A stretch of DNA of 64,000 nt from Phytopseudomonas argentinensis (GTDB lineage: Bacteria > Pseudomonadota > Gammaproteobacteria > Pseudomonadales > Pseudomonadaceae). The DNA lies in NCBI RefSeq assembly GCF_900113905.1, contig NZ_FORC01000002.1, positions 186,001 to 250,000 on the forward strand, given 5' to 3'. The notes under the pieces were generated by a model that saw only the letters and a list, made by a program, of their open reading frames with translations, did no database searches and was not told the DNA's origin. Positions 56,206 to 64,000 of this stretch are shown in pieces. The position numbers and the translations under genes are program-made. Positions within the stretch are counted from its first letter, which is position 1; each line of letters opens with the position of its first letter.

Positions 56206-56882
56206 CACAGCACCTCCCGCTTGCGCAGCACATAGGTGCGCCACATGGCGTAGCCGGGCAGGAAGTCACGGTGACCGAGTACCTGGAAGCCCGCAGCGAG
56301 AAATTCGGACTCGATCGCCTCACGGCGCACCACGAAGCGATTTTCACCCGCGCCACGGCGTTTGGCCAGGCGGTTGCGACGCCAGGCCTTGTAGTTGCCA
56401 TCGACCCATAGCGAGAAGATCAGCGTGTCGCGGGTCACGCGATGGAACTCGCGCAGCGCCGCGAGGCGGTGCTCCGAGGACTGGAAATGATGCAGCAGGC
56501 GAATGCACATCACGCAGTCCACCGAGCTGTCACCCAGGGCGATATCGAATGCCGAGGTCTTGAAGGCCTTGACCCGGCTGACCACCTGCGGCGGCTGCGC
56601 GGCAAGGGCGGTGGCGATCATGTCCGCGGAGTTGTCGGCGGCGAGGATCATCCGGTTCGGGTGCTCCGCGAGCATCGGCCAGAAACGGCCCGCGCCACAG
56701 GGCAGGTCGAGCACCAGATTGGGGTCGCCAGCCAGGCGCAGGGCGCTGCGCCCGACCTGCACGTCGCGCCAGTGGGACAGGCGCCGGGCCAGGCCGTCCT
56801 GATGCTTGTTCAGGTAGCTCTGGGCATGTTGCAGGTCGTATTTGCCGGAAAAGGCCAGTTCGATGGAGCGGGGTTTGGACAT
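56205..56882 (-). CDS. SAM-dependent methyltransferase of the colRS block
   Basis: 225 residues, class I methyltransferase. Motif I is NLVLDLPCGAGRFWPML; ILAADNSADMI and VDCVMCIRLLHHF follow as motifs II-IV. The substrate is unknown; coupling to an LPS-kinase-like gene suggests a cell-envelope target. Its start lies 79 bases after colS, with a candidate ColR-box at 56949-56965 and a hairpin over its ribosome site. As I recall, the P. putida counterpart belongs to the ColR regulon. Confidence 0.9.
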   Translation of the reverse strand: MSKPRSIELAFSGKYDLQHAQSYLNKHQDGLARRLSHWRDVQVGRSALRLAGDPNLVLDLPCGAGRFWPMLAEHPNRMILAADNSADMIATALAAQPPQVVSRVKAFKTSAFDIALGDSSVDCVMCIRLLHHFQSSEHRLAALREFHRVTRDTLIFSLWVDGNYKAWRRNRLAKRRGAGENRFVVRREAIESEFLAAGFQVLGHRDFLPGYAMWRTYVLRKREVL

Positions 56883-56884
56883 GG

Positions 56885-56910
56885 CGAGGCACCTCTTAGC
56901 AAGTGCCTCG
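56885..56910 (-). promoter_or_regulatory. Hairpin around the methyltransferase ribosome site
   Basis: On the minus strand CGAGGCAC pairs exactly with GTGCCTCG across the loop TTGCTAAGAG. The ribosome site AAGAGGTG straddles loop and 3' arm, and the ATG follows 2 bases later. Folding would hinder initiation. Confidence 0.6.
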
Positions 56911-56948
56911 ATGCTAGGCGGGCGGTTCTGATGAACCCGTCAAGCAAA

Positions 56949-56965
56949 GGTGAAAAAAATGTCAG
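56949..56965 (-). promoter_or_regulatory. Candidate ColR-box upstream of the methyltransferase-inaA operon
   Basis: On the minus strand the sequence is CTGACATTTTTTTCACC. The P. putida ColR consensus as I recall it is (T/C)(T/C)NA(C/G)NN(T/C)TTTTTCACA; all positions match except the last base. It overlaps the end of colS and ends 66 bases before the methyltransferase ATG. Confidence 0.7.
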
Positions 56966-58233
56966 TTGGTGGGCTGCAGCACGACCTGAAAGCAGCTGCC
57001 CGCCACCGGCAGGCTGTGCACGGTGATCTGCCAGCCCTGGTGGGCGCAGATCCGCTTGACCAGCGACAGCCCCAGGCCAAGGCCTTCGCCGCGCGCCTGT
57101 TCGCCACGCACGAAGGGATCGAAGATCTGCTCATGGTGCTGCTCGGGGATGCCCACGCCGCTGTCTTCGACGCGAAAGCCGTCGGCCAGCAGGGTCAGTT
57201 TCACGAAGCCGGTTTCGGTGTAGTGCAGGGCATTGCGCAACAGGTTGGCCATTACCGTACGCAGCAGGGTGGGGTTGTAGACGCCCTCGTTGTGCGCCTG
57301 CACCTCGAGCTGGAAGTCCAGGCCCTTTTCGCGCATCAGCGGTGCCCAGGTCTCCACCTGCTCGTCGGTGATCTGGCGCAGGCTGGCACTGCCGGCGAAC
57401 AGGCTCTCGTTACCCTTGACCCGGGCCAGCTGCAGGAAGGTCTGCACCAGGTCCTGCATCTCCGCGCTGGCACGCTCGATGCGTTGCACCTGGTTGCGCT
57501 GCATCGGCGGCAGATCTGCCTGGGAGAGCAGTTCGCAGGAGCTGGCGATGACCATCAGCGGCGTACGCAATTCGTGGCTGACGTCACTGGTGAACAGCCG
57601 CTCGCGCTCCAGGGACTGGCGCAGGCGGCCCAGGGTGCTGTCGAAGGCCGCAGCGAGCTGGCCCACTTCGTCATCCGGGTATTCCGGCGCCAGGGCAGGC
57701 GCCAGCGGCAGCAGCTGGTCACGGTGACGCACCTGCTTGGCCAGCTTGCTGACCGGGCGCATCACCCGTTCGGACATCAGCCAGCCCAGCACCAGGGCGC
57801 CGAGCACCGACAGCAGAAAGCCGGCCAGTACCACGTTGAACAGGACCTGCTCGCGCTTCTCGAAGTCGCTCTGTTCCTGCACCAGCAGATAGCGGTCGCC
57901 GTTGATGACCTCGGTGAAGATGTAGAACGCCCGTTCGCCTTCGAGCCGCTCGCTGAAGCCTTCCGGCAGGTCGGCATAACGCTGTGGAATGGCGTACTGC
58001 GGATAGTTGGAGGCGAAGAAGCGGGTGCGCGAATCCAGGCGCGGCGCCTGGCCGCTCTTCAGGTCCTGTTGCACCACCACGCCCAGTTCCAGGGCCAGTT
58101 CCTCGGACACCAGGTGCTCTTCGATCAGGTGCACGATGGCCACGATGCTCAGGGAAAACACCCCGCTGACCAGAATGGTCATGGTCGCGAAGGCGATCAG
58201 GATGCGCCGGCGAAACGGCTGCTTATTTTGCAT
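56962..58233 (-). CDS. colS: ColS sensor histidine kinase
   Basis: 423 residues with start ATG 58233. Two membrane segments (about 8-35 and 128-155) flank a periplasmic sensor of about 95 residues, which contains an ExxE motif, ERLE at 95-98, the position reported for metal sensing (zinc, ferric iron) in P. putida ColS. HAMP follows, then HisKA with His220 in SDVSHELRTP, and an HATPase domain (NLLRNALHYTE, DSGVGIP, GLGLGLSLVK). The start overlaps colR by 11 bases. Partner of ColR in envelope and metal-stress control. Confidence 0.92.
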   Translation of the reverse strand: MQNKQPFRRRILIAFATMTILVSGVFSLSIVAIVHLIEEHLVSEELALELGVVVQQDLKSGQAPRLDSRTRFFASNYPQYAIPQRYADLPEGFSERLEGERAFYIFTEVINGDRYLLVQEQSDFEKREQVLFNVVLAGFLLSVLGALVLGWLMSERVMRPVSKLAKQVRHRDQLLPLAPALAPEYPDDEVGQLAAAFDSTLGRLRQSLERERLFTSDVSHELRTPLMVIASSCELLSQADLPPMQRNQVQRIERASAEMQDLVQTFLQLARVKGNESLFAGSASLRQITDEQVETWAPLMREKGLDFQLEVQAHNEGVYNPTLLRTVMANLLRNALHYTETGFVKLTLLADGFRVEDSGVGIPEQHHEQIFDPFVRGEQARGEGLGLGLSLVKRICAHQGWQITVHSLPVAGSCFQVVLQPTN

Positions 58234-58906
58234 CGGAGTTCGCCGCCAGCCGGTAGCCCACGCCATGCACGGTGTGCAGCAGGGCGGTGGCGAAGGGCTT
58301 GTCGATGGCCTGGCGCAATTGATGGATGTGGCTGCGCAGGCTGTCGCTGTCGGGGCAATCGTCGCCCCACAGGGCTTCCTCGAGCGCCTCGCGGCGTACC
58401 ACGGCGGGCGAGCGCTGCATCAGGATCGCCAGCAGTTTCATGCCCAGGGGGTTGAGTTTGATCGGCAGGCCGGCGCGGGTCACGCTGAGCATGTCCAGGT
58501 CGTAGGCGAGGTCGGCGACTTCCAGCAGGCGCCGGCGATTGCCCTGGGAGCGGCGCAGGATGGCCTCGATGCGTGCCACCAGCTCGGACAGCGCAAAGGG
58601 TTTGATCAGGTAGTCGTCGGCCCCGGCGCTCAGGCCCTGCAGGCGATCTTCCAGGGCGTCGCGCGCGGTGAGCATGAGGATCGGGATGCTGCTGCGCGCT
58701 TCTTCACGCAGGCGCCGGCACAGTTGGTAGCCGTCCAGGCCGGGCAGCATGATGTCCAGCACGATCAGGTCGTAATGCCCCTGGGTGGCCAGGTGCAGGC
58801 CACTTAGGCCGTCCTGGGCGCAGTCGGCCGTATACCCCTTGAGCTGCAGGTAGTCGAGGATATTGGCCAGGATGTCGCGGTTGTCTTCGATCACCAGAAT
58901 GCGCAT
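58223..58906 (-). CDS. colR: ColR response regulator (OmpR family)
   Basis: 227 residues. Receiver domain with phosphorylation site Asp51 (IVLDIMLPG), acidic pocket Glu7-Asp8 and Lys101 in LIKPFA, then a winged-helix OmpR/PhoB domain (RREALEEALWGDDCPDSDSL...IHQLRQAID). It activates outer-membrane and LPS-modification genes. Overlaps colS. The divergent sulfatase operon and the methyltransferase operon both carry candidate binding sites, so it likely governs both. Confidence 0.94.
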   Translation of the reverse strand: MRILVIEDNRDILANILDYLQLKGYTADCAQDGLSGLHLATQGHYDLIVLDIMLPGLDGYQLCRRLREEARSSIPILMLTARDALEDRLQGLSAGADDYLIKPFALSELVARIEAILRRSQGNRRRLLEVADLAYDLDMLSVTRAGLPIKLNPLGMKLLAILMQRSPAVVRREALEEALWGDDCPDSDSLRSHIHQLRQAIDKPFATALLHTVHGVGYRLAANSDAK

Positions 58907-58927
58907 GCAACGTTCTCTTCACGGGGA

Positions 58928-58944
58928 TTGACGCTTTTTTCACA
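58928..58944 (+). promoter_or_regulatory. Candidate ColR-box upstream of the sulfatase operon
   Basis: TTGACGCTTTTTTCACA matches the recalled ColR consensus (T/C)(T/C)NA(C/G)NN(T/C)TTTTTCACA at every defined position. It lies in the 105-base gap between colR (minus) and the sulfatase gene (plus), 67 bases before the ATG at 59012, almost exactly the spacing seen for the box at 56949. Confidence 0.8.
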
Positions 58945-59011
58945 AGGCCATGACGAAGCCCTCACGGGGCCGGGTCAAGACTGGGCTCGTTCATCCAGCC
59001 AGGATCATACG

Positions 59012-60967
59012 ATGCCACAGCTTCGCTACGCCCAACTACGTTACCTGTCGATCGTGCTGTTTGCCTGGGCGAGCGTCTTCCTGCTCACCCGTGGCACTTT
59101 GCTGCTGGCCCACTGGAGCGATGCCGGTGCCGGCGGCGCCGAGATCCTGCGCATCTTCCTGGTGGGTCTGGTGTATGACGCGACCTTTCTACTCTATGCC
59201 GCATTGCCGCTGGCGTTCTACCTGCTGCTGTGCCCGCACCGGCTGTGGCGGCGCCGCGGTCATCGCGCCTTCCTTCACGTGCTGCTGGGCGTCTGCCTGT
59301 TCGTGATGCTGTTCACCGCCACTGCCGAGTGGCTGTTCTGGGACGAGTTCGGCGTGCGCTTCAACTTCATCGCCGTGGATTACCTGGTGTACTCGGAGGA
59401 GGTGGTCAACAACATCCTCGAGTCGTACCCGGTGTACCCGCTGATCGCCGCCCTGGCGCTGGCCGCGCTGTTCCTGGCATTGGCCCTGCGCCGCCCGGTC
59501 GCCAGGGCCCTGGCCGCGCCGCTGATGCCGCATCGGCCGGCCCTAGGTGCCGGGGCTCTGGTGCTGGCCGGGGCGCTGCTGGCGACCCTGGCGGTCAACC
59601 AGAACTTCCCCCGTGGGCTGGGCGGCAATGCCTACCAGAACGAACTGGCCAGCAACGGACCGTTCCAGTTCTTCGCCGCCTTTCGCAACAACGAGCTGGA
59701 CTACATGAAGTTCTACGCCACGCTGCCCGACCAGCGGGTCGGTTCGCTGCTACGTCAGGAGGTGGCCGAGAGCAATGCGCGGTTCGTCGACGACGACCCC
59801 GAAGACATTCGCCGGCTGATCGACAACCCGGGCCCGGAGCAGCGCCGCAACGTCGTGCTGGTCACCGTGGAAAGCCTCAGCGCCCGCTACCTGGGCAGCT
59901 TTGGCGATGAGCGTGGCCTGACCCCCAACCTCGATGCCCTGCGTAAGGACAGCCTGTTCTTCAGCAACCTGTACGCCACCGGCACCCGCACCGATCGCGG
60001 CCTGGAGGCGATCACCCTGTCGATGCCGCCTACCCCGGGGCGCTCGATCGTCAAGCGCATCGGCCGCGAGTCCGGTTATGCCAGCCTTGGCCAGCAGTTC
60101 CGGGACAAGGGCTACGACAGCGTGTTCATCTACGGCGGGCGCGGCTACTTCGACAACATGAACGCCTTCTTCGGCGGCAACGGCTACCGGGTCGTCGACC
60201 AGAGCAGCGTCGCCAGTGCAGACATGACCTTCCAGAACGCCTGGGGCATGTGCGACGAAGACCTCTACGAGCAGACCCTGCGCGTTGCCGATAGCGATCA
60301 TGCGGCGGGCAAGCCGTTCTTCCTGCAACTGATGACCACCTCCAACCATCGCCCCTACACCTACCCCCAGGGGCGGGTGGACATCGCTTCCGGCAGCGGC
60401 CGGGAAGGGGCGCTGAAATACACCGACTACGCCATCGGGCGCTTCCTGGCCGAGGCGAAGACCAAGCCCTGGTTCGCCAATACCCTGTTCGTGTTCGTTG
60501 CCGACCACACCGCCGGTAGCGCCGGCAAGGAAGACCTGCCGGTGGCCAACTACCACATTCCACTGTTCATCTATGGCCCCGGTATCGTCACGCCGGCCGA
60601 GGTGACCCGCCTCACCAGCCAGATCGATATTGCCCCCACGCTGCTCGGGTTGCTGGGCTTCGACTACACCTCGACCTTCTTCGGCCACAACGTGCTGCGC
60701 GACGACGCCCCGCCAGGCCGAGCCCTGATCGGCAATTACCAGCACCTGGGCCTGTTCGATGGCCAGGATCTGGCGATTCTCAGCCCAAAACGCGCCATGC
60801 GCCGGCACGCCGATGCCCTGGGTATCAGCCGTGAACAGGCGGCGACCAAGAGCGACCCGCTGGTGGCGCGCGATATCGCCTACTACCAGGGCGCCAGCCA
60901 TGACTTCACCCAGGGCCTGCTGGGCTGGCATCCTAGTCAACCGGCCGCCGTGGCGGTGCAGCTGTGA
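59012..60967 (+). CDS. LTA-synthase-like sulfatase-family membrane phosphotransferase
   Basis: 651 residues. Five N-terminal membrane segments (about 10-200) precede a periplasmic alkaline-phosphatase/sulfatase-fold domain. Metal and nucleophile residues are visible: TVESLSARYLG (Glu), TRTDRGLEAI with the likely nucleophilic threonine, TTSNHRPYTYP and VADHTAGS. Family members transfer glycerol-phosphate or phosphoethanolamine, or hydrolyse phospholipids. AGGA lies 8 bases before ATG 59012; the longer frame from 58928 runs through the ColR-box and is rejected. First gene of a four-gene operon; the next start overlaps its stop (GTGA). Confidence 0.9.
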   Translation: MPQLRYAQLRYLSIVLFAWASVFLLTRGTLLLAHWSDAGAGGAEILRIFLVGLVYDATFLLYAALPLAFYLLLCPHRLWRRRGHRAFLHVLLGVCLFVMLFTATAEWLFWDEFGVRFNFIAVDYLVYSEEVVNNILESYPVYPLIAALALAALFLALALRRPVARALAAPLMPHRPALGAGALVLAGALLATLAVNQNFPRGLGGNAYQNELASNGPFQFFAAFRNNELDYMKFYATLPDQRVGSLLRQEVAESNARFVDDDPEDIRRLIDNPGPEQRRNVVLVTVESLSARYLGSFGDERGLTPNLDALRKDSLFFSNLYATGTRTDRGLEAITLSMPPTPGRSIVKRIGRESGYASLGQQFRDKGYDSVFIYGGRGYFDNMNAFFGGNGYRVVDQSSVASADMTFQNAWGMCDEDLYEQTLRVADSDHAAGKPFFLQLMTTSNHRPYTYPQGRVDIASGSGREGALKYTDYAIGRFLAEAKTKPWFANTLFVFVADHTAGSAGKEDLPVANYHIPLFIYGPGIVTPAEVTRLTSQIDIAPTLLGLLGFDYTSTFFGHNVLRDDAPPGRALIGNYQHLGLFDGQDLAILSPKRAMRRHADALGISREQAATKSDPLVARDIAYYQGASHDFTQGLLGWHPSQPAAVAVQL

Positions 60968-61728
60968 CGCCGCTCGCCGAGGCTTGCGCCATGCAATCGA
61001 CTCGGCCGTCGCGGCCCATCGACCTCCGGCTGTGGCTGGGCATCCCCCTGGGCCTGATGGCGCTGTTGTTGGGGCTCGACCCCAAGCCGCTGGACTTCGC
61101 CCTGGCCGGGCTATTCTACGATCCGGCCAGCGGGTTCATCGGCAGCCGCAGTTACTGGCTGGAAAACGTGCTGCATGACCAGGCCAAGATCATGGTCATC
61201 TGCCTGGGTGTGGCCTGCATCGTTGCCTTCCTGATCAGCCTGCTGCCGGTCAGGCTGCGAGGCTGGCGCCGCGAGCTGGGCTATCTGGTGCTGGCGCTGG
61301 GCCTGTCGACCAGCATCGTGCCGCCGCTCAAGACCCTGACCGCCGTGCAATGCCCGTGGAGCCTCACCCAGTTTGGCGGCCAGGAGGCCTTCAGCCCGCT
61401 GATTGGCGCACGCCCGGCAACCGATAAACCCGGGCGCTGCTGGCCGGGCGGGCACGCTTCTACCGGCTTCGCCCTGCTGGCACTGTACTTCGCGCTGCGT
61501 GATCGCCGGCCGCGCCTGGCCCGCTGGGCGCTGGCGTTCGCCTTGACCCTGGGCTGCGTGCTATCGCTGGGGCGCATGCTGCAGGGCGCGCATTTTCTGT
61601 CCCATAACCTGTGGACGCTGCTGCTCGACTGGGTGATCGCCGTGGTCGGCTACCGCGTGCTGCTGTATCGCCGCGCGCCGCAACCGGCCGTGCCCTTGTC
61701 GGCCGCCGTTCAGGAGCTGCGCGGATGA
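60964..61728 (+). CDS. PAP2-family lipid phosphatase
   Basis: 254 residues, about six membrane segments. The PAP2 triad is seen in modified form: KTLTAVQCPW (in place of KxxxxxxRP), CWPGGHASTGFAL and GRMLQGAHFLSHNLW with the catalytic histidines. The CPW variant is typical of the lipid A 1-phosphatase/KdsD-type PAP2 branch in pseudomonads. It probably removes phosphate from a lipid or isoprenyl phosphate on the periplasmic face. GTG start overlaps the sulfatase stop by 4 bases; its stop overlaps the next ATG (ATGA). Confidence 0.9.
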   Translation: MTPLAEACAMQSTRPSRPIDLRLWLGIPLGLMALLLGLDPKPLDFALAGLFYDPASGFIGSRSYWLENVLHDQAKIMVICLGVACIVAFLISLLPVRLRGWRRELGYLVLALGLSTSIVPPLKTLTAVQCPWSLTQFGGQEAFSPLIGARPATDKPGRCWPGGHASTGFALLALYFALRDRRPRLARWALAFALTLGCVLSLGRMLQGAHFLSHNLWTLLLDWVIAVVGYRVLLYRRAPQPAVPLSAAVQELRG

Positions 61729-62369
61729 AGAACCTGAACCCGAAGACGCTGCTGCTGGCGATTCTTCTCTGCGTACCCGGCGCGCCGGCCTGGAGCGCGG
61801 TGCAAAGCGCTGCCGCCGACCTGCCCTGGGCGACGCCGGTGGACAAGGCCTTCAACCTCTATCGCATGCAGCCTGACCTGTATCGCAGCGCCTTGCCGAA
61901 CGCCACCCAGCAGAGTGAGCTGCAGCGCCTGAAAATCGCCACGGTGATCAACTTCTACCAGCGAAGCGACGCCGAGTGGCTGAGCGACCCGGGCATTCGC
62001 CTGATCCACCAGCCTTTGCATGCCGATCGCGTCGCCGATGCCGATGTGCTGCAGGCCCTGCGCAGCATTCGCCAGGCCCAGGCGGCCGGCCCGGTGCTGA
62101 TCCACTGCAAGCACGGCCAGAACCGCACTGGCCTGATCGCCGCCATGTACCGCATCGTCTACCAGGGCTGGAGCAAGCAGCAGGCAATAGCGGAAATGCG
62201 CGGCGCCGGCTTCGGCGGGCAGGAGCGCTTCGAGGATGCCGAGCGCTACGTGCGTGATGTCGACCTGGCGCGCTTTCGCCTGGCCCTGGCCAGTGGCGCC
62301 TGCAGCACCAGCCCCTGGGCCTACTGCGCATTGCGCGACAGGGTGCTCGATGCATTCAACGAGTGGTGA
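61725..62369 (+). CDS. Periplasmic dual-specificity/tyrosine phosphatase-like protein
   Basis: 214 residues with a signal peptide (to about AWSA, residue 25). The active-site loop HCKHGQNRTG holds Cys128 and Arg134, complete for a Cys-based phosphatase. YRSALPNATQQSELQRL is a DSP-family landmark. It is exported, so it may act on phospholipids or sugars rather than proteins, as PTEN-like enzymes do (inference). Coupled by ATGA overlap to the PAP2 gene. Confidence 0.9.
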   Translation: MKNLNPKTLLLAILLCVPGAPAWSAVQSAAADLPWATPVDKAFNLYRMQPDLYRSALPNATQQSELQRLKIATVINFYQRSDAEWLSDPGIRLIHQPLHADRVADADVLQALRSIRQAQAAGPVLIHCKHGQNRTGLIAAMYRIVYQGWSKQQAIAEMRGAGFGGQERFEDAERYVRDVDLARFRLALASGACSTSPWAYCALRDRVLDAFNEW

Positions 62370-62378
62370 GGGGATATC

Positions 62379-62747
62379 ATGATCAATAGAAGCCCGGTTT
62401 TTCTGGCTATGCTGCTGGTGCCGCTGCTCAGCGGTTGCCAGAGCACGCGCGACTACATGCTGGCCCAGGGCTACCCACCGGCCTTCGCCTCGGGTTATGC
62501 CGACGGGTGCGCCAGCGGCGACAGCGCGGCCAAAGCGCTGGGTGCGTTTCGCAAGAACGTGACGGTGTACCTGGCCGATACGCAGTACGCCACCGGCTGG
62601 GATGACGGCTTCCGCCAATGCCAGGCCAGTGCCGAGGCCGATATCGAGCGGCGCCTGCAGCCGGACAGTGATCGGGATCGTGACTGGCACCACCAGGTCG
62701 ACCAGGACATGGCCAGGGCAATGAGCCGCTCGCTGAAACGCAGCTAG
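62379..62747 (+). CDS. Small hypothetical lipoprotein
   Basis: 122 residues. Type II signal peptide with lipobox LLSGC (Cys20), so it is lipidated at the inner or outer membrane; Gln at +2 favours the outer membrane. The mature part is helical with repeated FASGYADGCASG and TGWDDGFRQC patterns. Not otherwise recognised. It starts 9 bases after the phosphatase gene, the last gene of the ColR-linked operon. Confidence 0.85.
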   Translation: MINRSPVFLAMLLVPLLSGCQSTRDYMLAQGYPPAFASGYADGCASGDSAAKALGAFRKNVTVYLADTQYATGWDDGFRQCQASAEADIERRLQPDSDRDRDWHHQVDQDMARAMSRSLKRS

Positions 62748-62858
62748 AGCGTGCAGCGCCGCCTTTAAAAAGTCATGTGGACAGGGCACATTGATGCGCC
62801 TGCCGGCAACTGCGCGCGCTGCAGCCGGCACCGAGTACATCTGACCTCGAGAGCCCCC

Positions 62859-64000
62859 ATGGCCCATGCCGCACCTGACGACCGTCGCCCCTGGTCGATA
62901 TTCCTGATCTTTCTGCGTCTTGGGCTCACCTCGTTCGGCGGCCCGGTCGCCCATCTCGGCTACTTCCGCCAGGAGTTCATCAGCCGTCGCGGCTGGTTGA
63001 GCGAGGCGGCCTATGCGGAGCTGATCGCCATCGCCCAGTTCATGCCCGGGGCTACGAGCAGCAAGGTGGGCATGGCGATCGGTCTGTCCCAGGCCGGTTA
63101 CCGCGGCGCGTTGGCAGCCTGGCTCGGCTTCACCCTGCCTTCGGCCCTGTTGCTGATGGCGTTCGCCTACGGTCTGGCCATGGAGGGCGGCGACCTGGCC
63201 TCCGGCGCCTTGCATGGCCTGAAGATAGTCGCCGCCGCCATCGTCGCCCAGGCGGTGTGGGGCATGGCGCGTGCGCTGTGCCCGGATACTCCGCGCCGCG
63301 TGCTGATGCTGCTGGCCGCAGGCGTTGCCCTGCTGGTGCCGGGCGCCGTGGGACAGCTTGCGGTGATCATCAGTGCCGGCCTGTTGGGAGTCGCAGTGCT
63401 CAAATCGAAGACGCCGGCCGTTGCCGATTCGTTACCCATCGCCATCAGCCGGCGGGCCGGGGCACTGTGGCTGGTGATCTTCGTATCGCTGCTGGCTGGC
63501 CTGCCGCTGTTGGCCCATGTGCTGGATAGCCCGCTAGTGAGCCTGTTCGAGGTGTTCTACCGAACCGGTGCCCTGGTATTCGGCGGCGGCCACGTGATGC
63601 TGCCGCTGCTGCAGGCCGAGGTGGTGCCCAACGGTTGGCTGAGCAACGACCTGTTCCTGGCCGGTTATGGCGCTACCCAGGCGGTGCCTGGGCCGCTGTT
63701 CACCTTTGCCGCGTTTCTCGGCACGGCCATCGCCGGGGTGTTGGGCGGCCTGCTGTGCCTGCTGGCGATCTTCGCACCCTCATTTCTGCTGCTGGTCGGC
63801 GTGCTGCCGTTCTGGGCGCGTCTGCGCACCCGGCCACGGCTGCAGGCGGCGATGGCGGGGGTCAATGCCGGGGTGGTCGGGTTGCTGCTGGCCACGCTCT
63901 ACCAGCCGGTGGGCACCGGCGCCGTCAGCAATCTGCTGGACGTCGCCCTGGTGCTGCTCGCCCTGCTGGCGTTGATGGCCGGCAAGCTGCCGCCCTGGCT
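62859..64000 (+). CDS. chrA: Chromate transporter ChrA (CHR family), 3'-truncated by the window
   Basis: 380 codons visible, open at the window end. Polytopic; two homologous halves are recognisable: FLRLGLTSFGGPVAHLGYFR with AIAQFMPGATSSKVGMAIG in the first and FYRTGALVFGGGHVMLPLLQ with YGATQAVPGPLFTFAAFLG in the second. These are the CHR-family signatures of chromate/sulfate antiporters. ATG 62859 has only a weak ribosome site. The long-chain (two-domain) type is confirmed by both halves being present. Confidence 0.93.
   Translation, partial: MAHAAPDDRRPWSIFLIFLRLGLTSFGGPVAHLGYFRQEFISRRGWLSEAAYAELIAIAQFMPGATSSKVGMAIGLSQAGYRGALAAWLGFTLPSALLLMAFAYGLAMEGGDLASGALHGLKIVAAAIVAQAVWGMARALCPDTPRRVLMLLAAGVALLVPGAVGQLAVIISAGLLGVAVLKSKTPAVADSLPIAISRRAGALWLVIFVSLLAGLPLLAHVLDSPLVSLFEVFYRTGALVFGGGHVMLPLLQAEVVPNGWLSNDLFLAGYGATQAVPGPLFTFAAFLGTAIAGVLGGLLCLLAIFAPSFLLLVGVLPFWARLRTRPRLQAAMAGVNAGVVGLLLATLYQPVGTGAVSNLLDVALVLLALLALMAGKLPPW

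Overview
The window is high-GC DNA from a gammaproteobacterium, almost certainly a Pseudomonas. The basis is the aapJQMP amino-acid transporter, the colR-colS-methyltransferase-inaA block, Pseudomonas-type REP sequences and strong GC bias at third codon positions. The species cannot be fixed from the sequence alone. I see no rRNA, tRNA, CRISPR array, prophage or intact insertion sequence.

Layout. 1-2019: the 3' part of thrC, then endonuclease I. 2236-13308: an operon-like run of eight genes on the + strand: DUF2170 (YjfI-like) protein with a possible DNA-binding N-terminus, PspA/IM30 protein, YqiJ-type membrane protein, long flotillin, a 75-residue acidic protein, a 1745-residue DUF3686 AAA ATPase, a rhomboid protease and a phospholipase-D-family nuclease. 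This is the most interesting system here. It joins membrane-stress and membrane-scaffold proteins to a giant ATPase, a membrane protease and a nuclease, and it has no established function. 13313-19059: membrane protein, rhlB-type helicase, membrane dipeptidase, a cyclic-nucleotide-binding-domain diguanylate cyclase and a carboxylesterase. 19198-23781: aapJQMP with a candidate sigma-54 promoter and a strong terminator. 23871-24250: a repeat-like non-coding block.

24372-29213: valine catabolism (MFS transporter, mmsA, mmsB) with a divergent LysR regulator. 29281-31914: NTF2-like protein, phosphatidylcholine synthase, GIY-YIG protein, GST. 32053-38717: ethanolamine use (exaC-type aldehyde dehydrogenase, permease, eutB, eutC) with a divergent AraC regulator; the aldehyde dehydrogenase appears to carry a 28-residue in-frame deletion. 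38814-40994: small AraC regulator, RidA protein, LysR regulator. 40995-46150: an accessory-looking, gene-poor stretch with PfpI protease-like, DUF1963, hypothetical and formaldehyde dehydrogenase genes, plus gene remnants.

46152-56205: glutaredoxin, ndpA, a 1647-residue TPR protein with an embedded C39-type peptidase fold, an amino-acid exporter with its Lrp regulator, a truncated alpha/beta hydrolase and a DinB protein. 55513-62747: the ColRS envelope-stress block, with a methyltransferase and the inaA kinase on one side and a divergent sulfatase / PAP2 phosphatase / tyrosine phosphatase / lipoprotein operon on the other. Both flanking operons carry a near-perfect ColR-box at almost the same distance from the first gene. 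62859-64000: 5' part of a chromate transporter gene that runs off the window.
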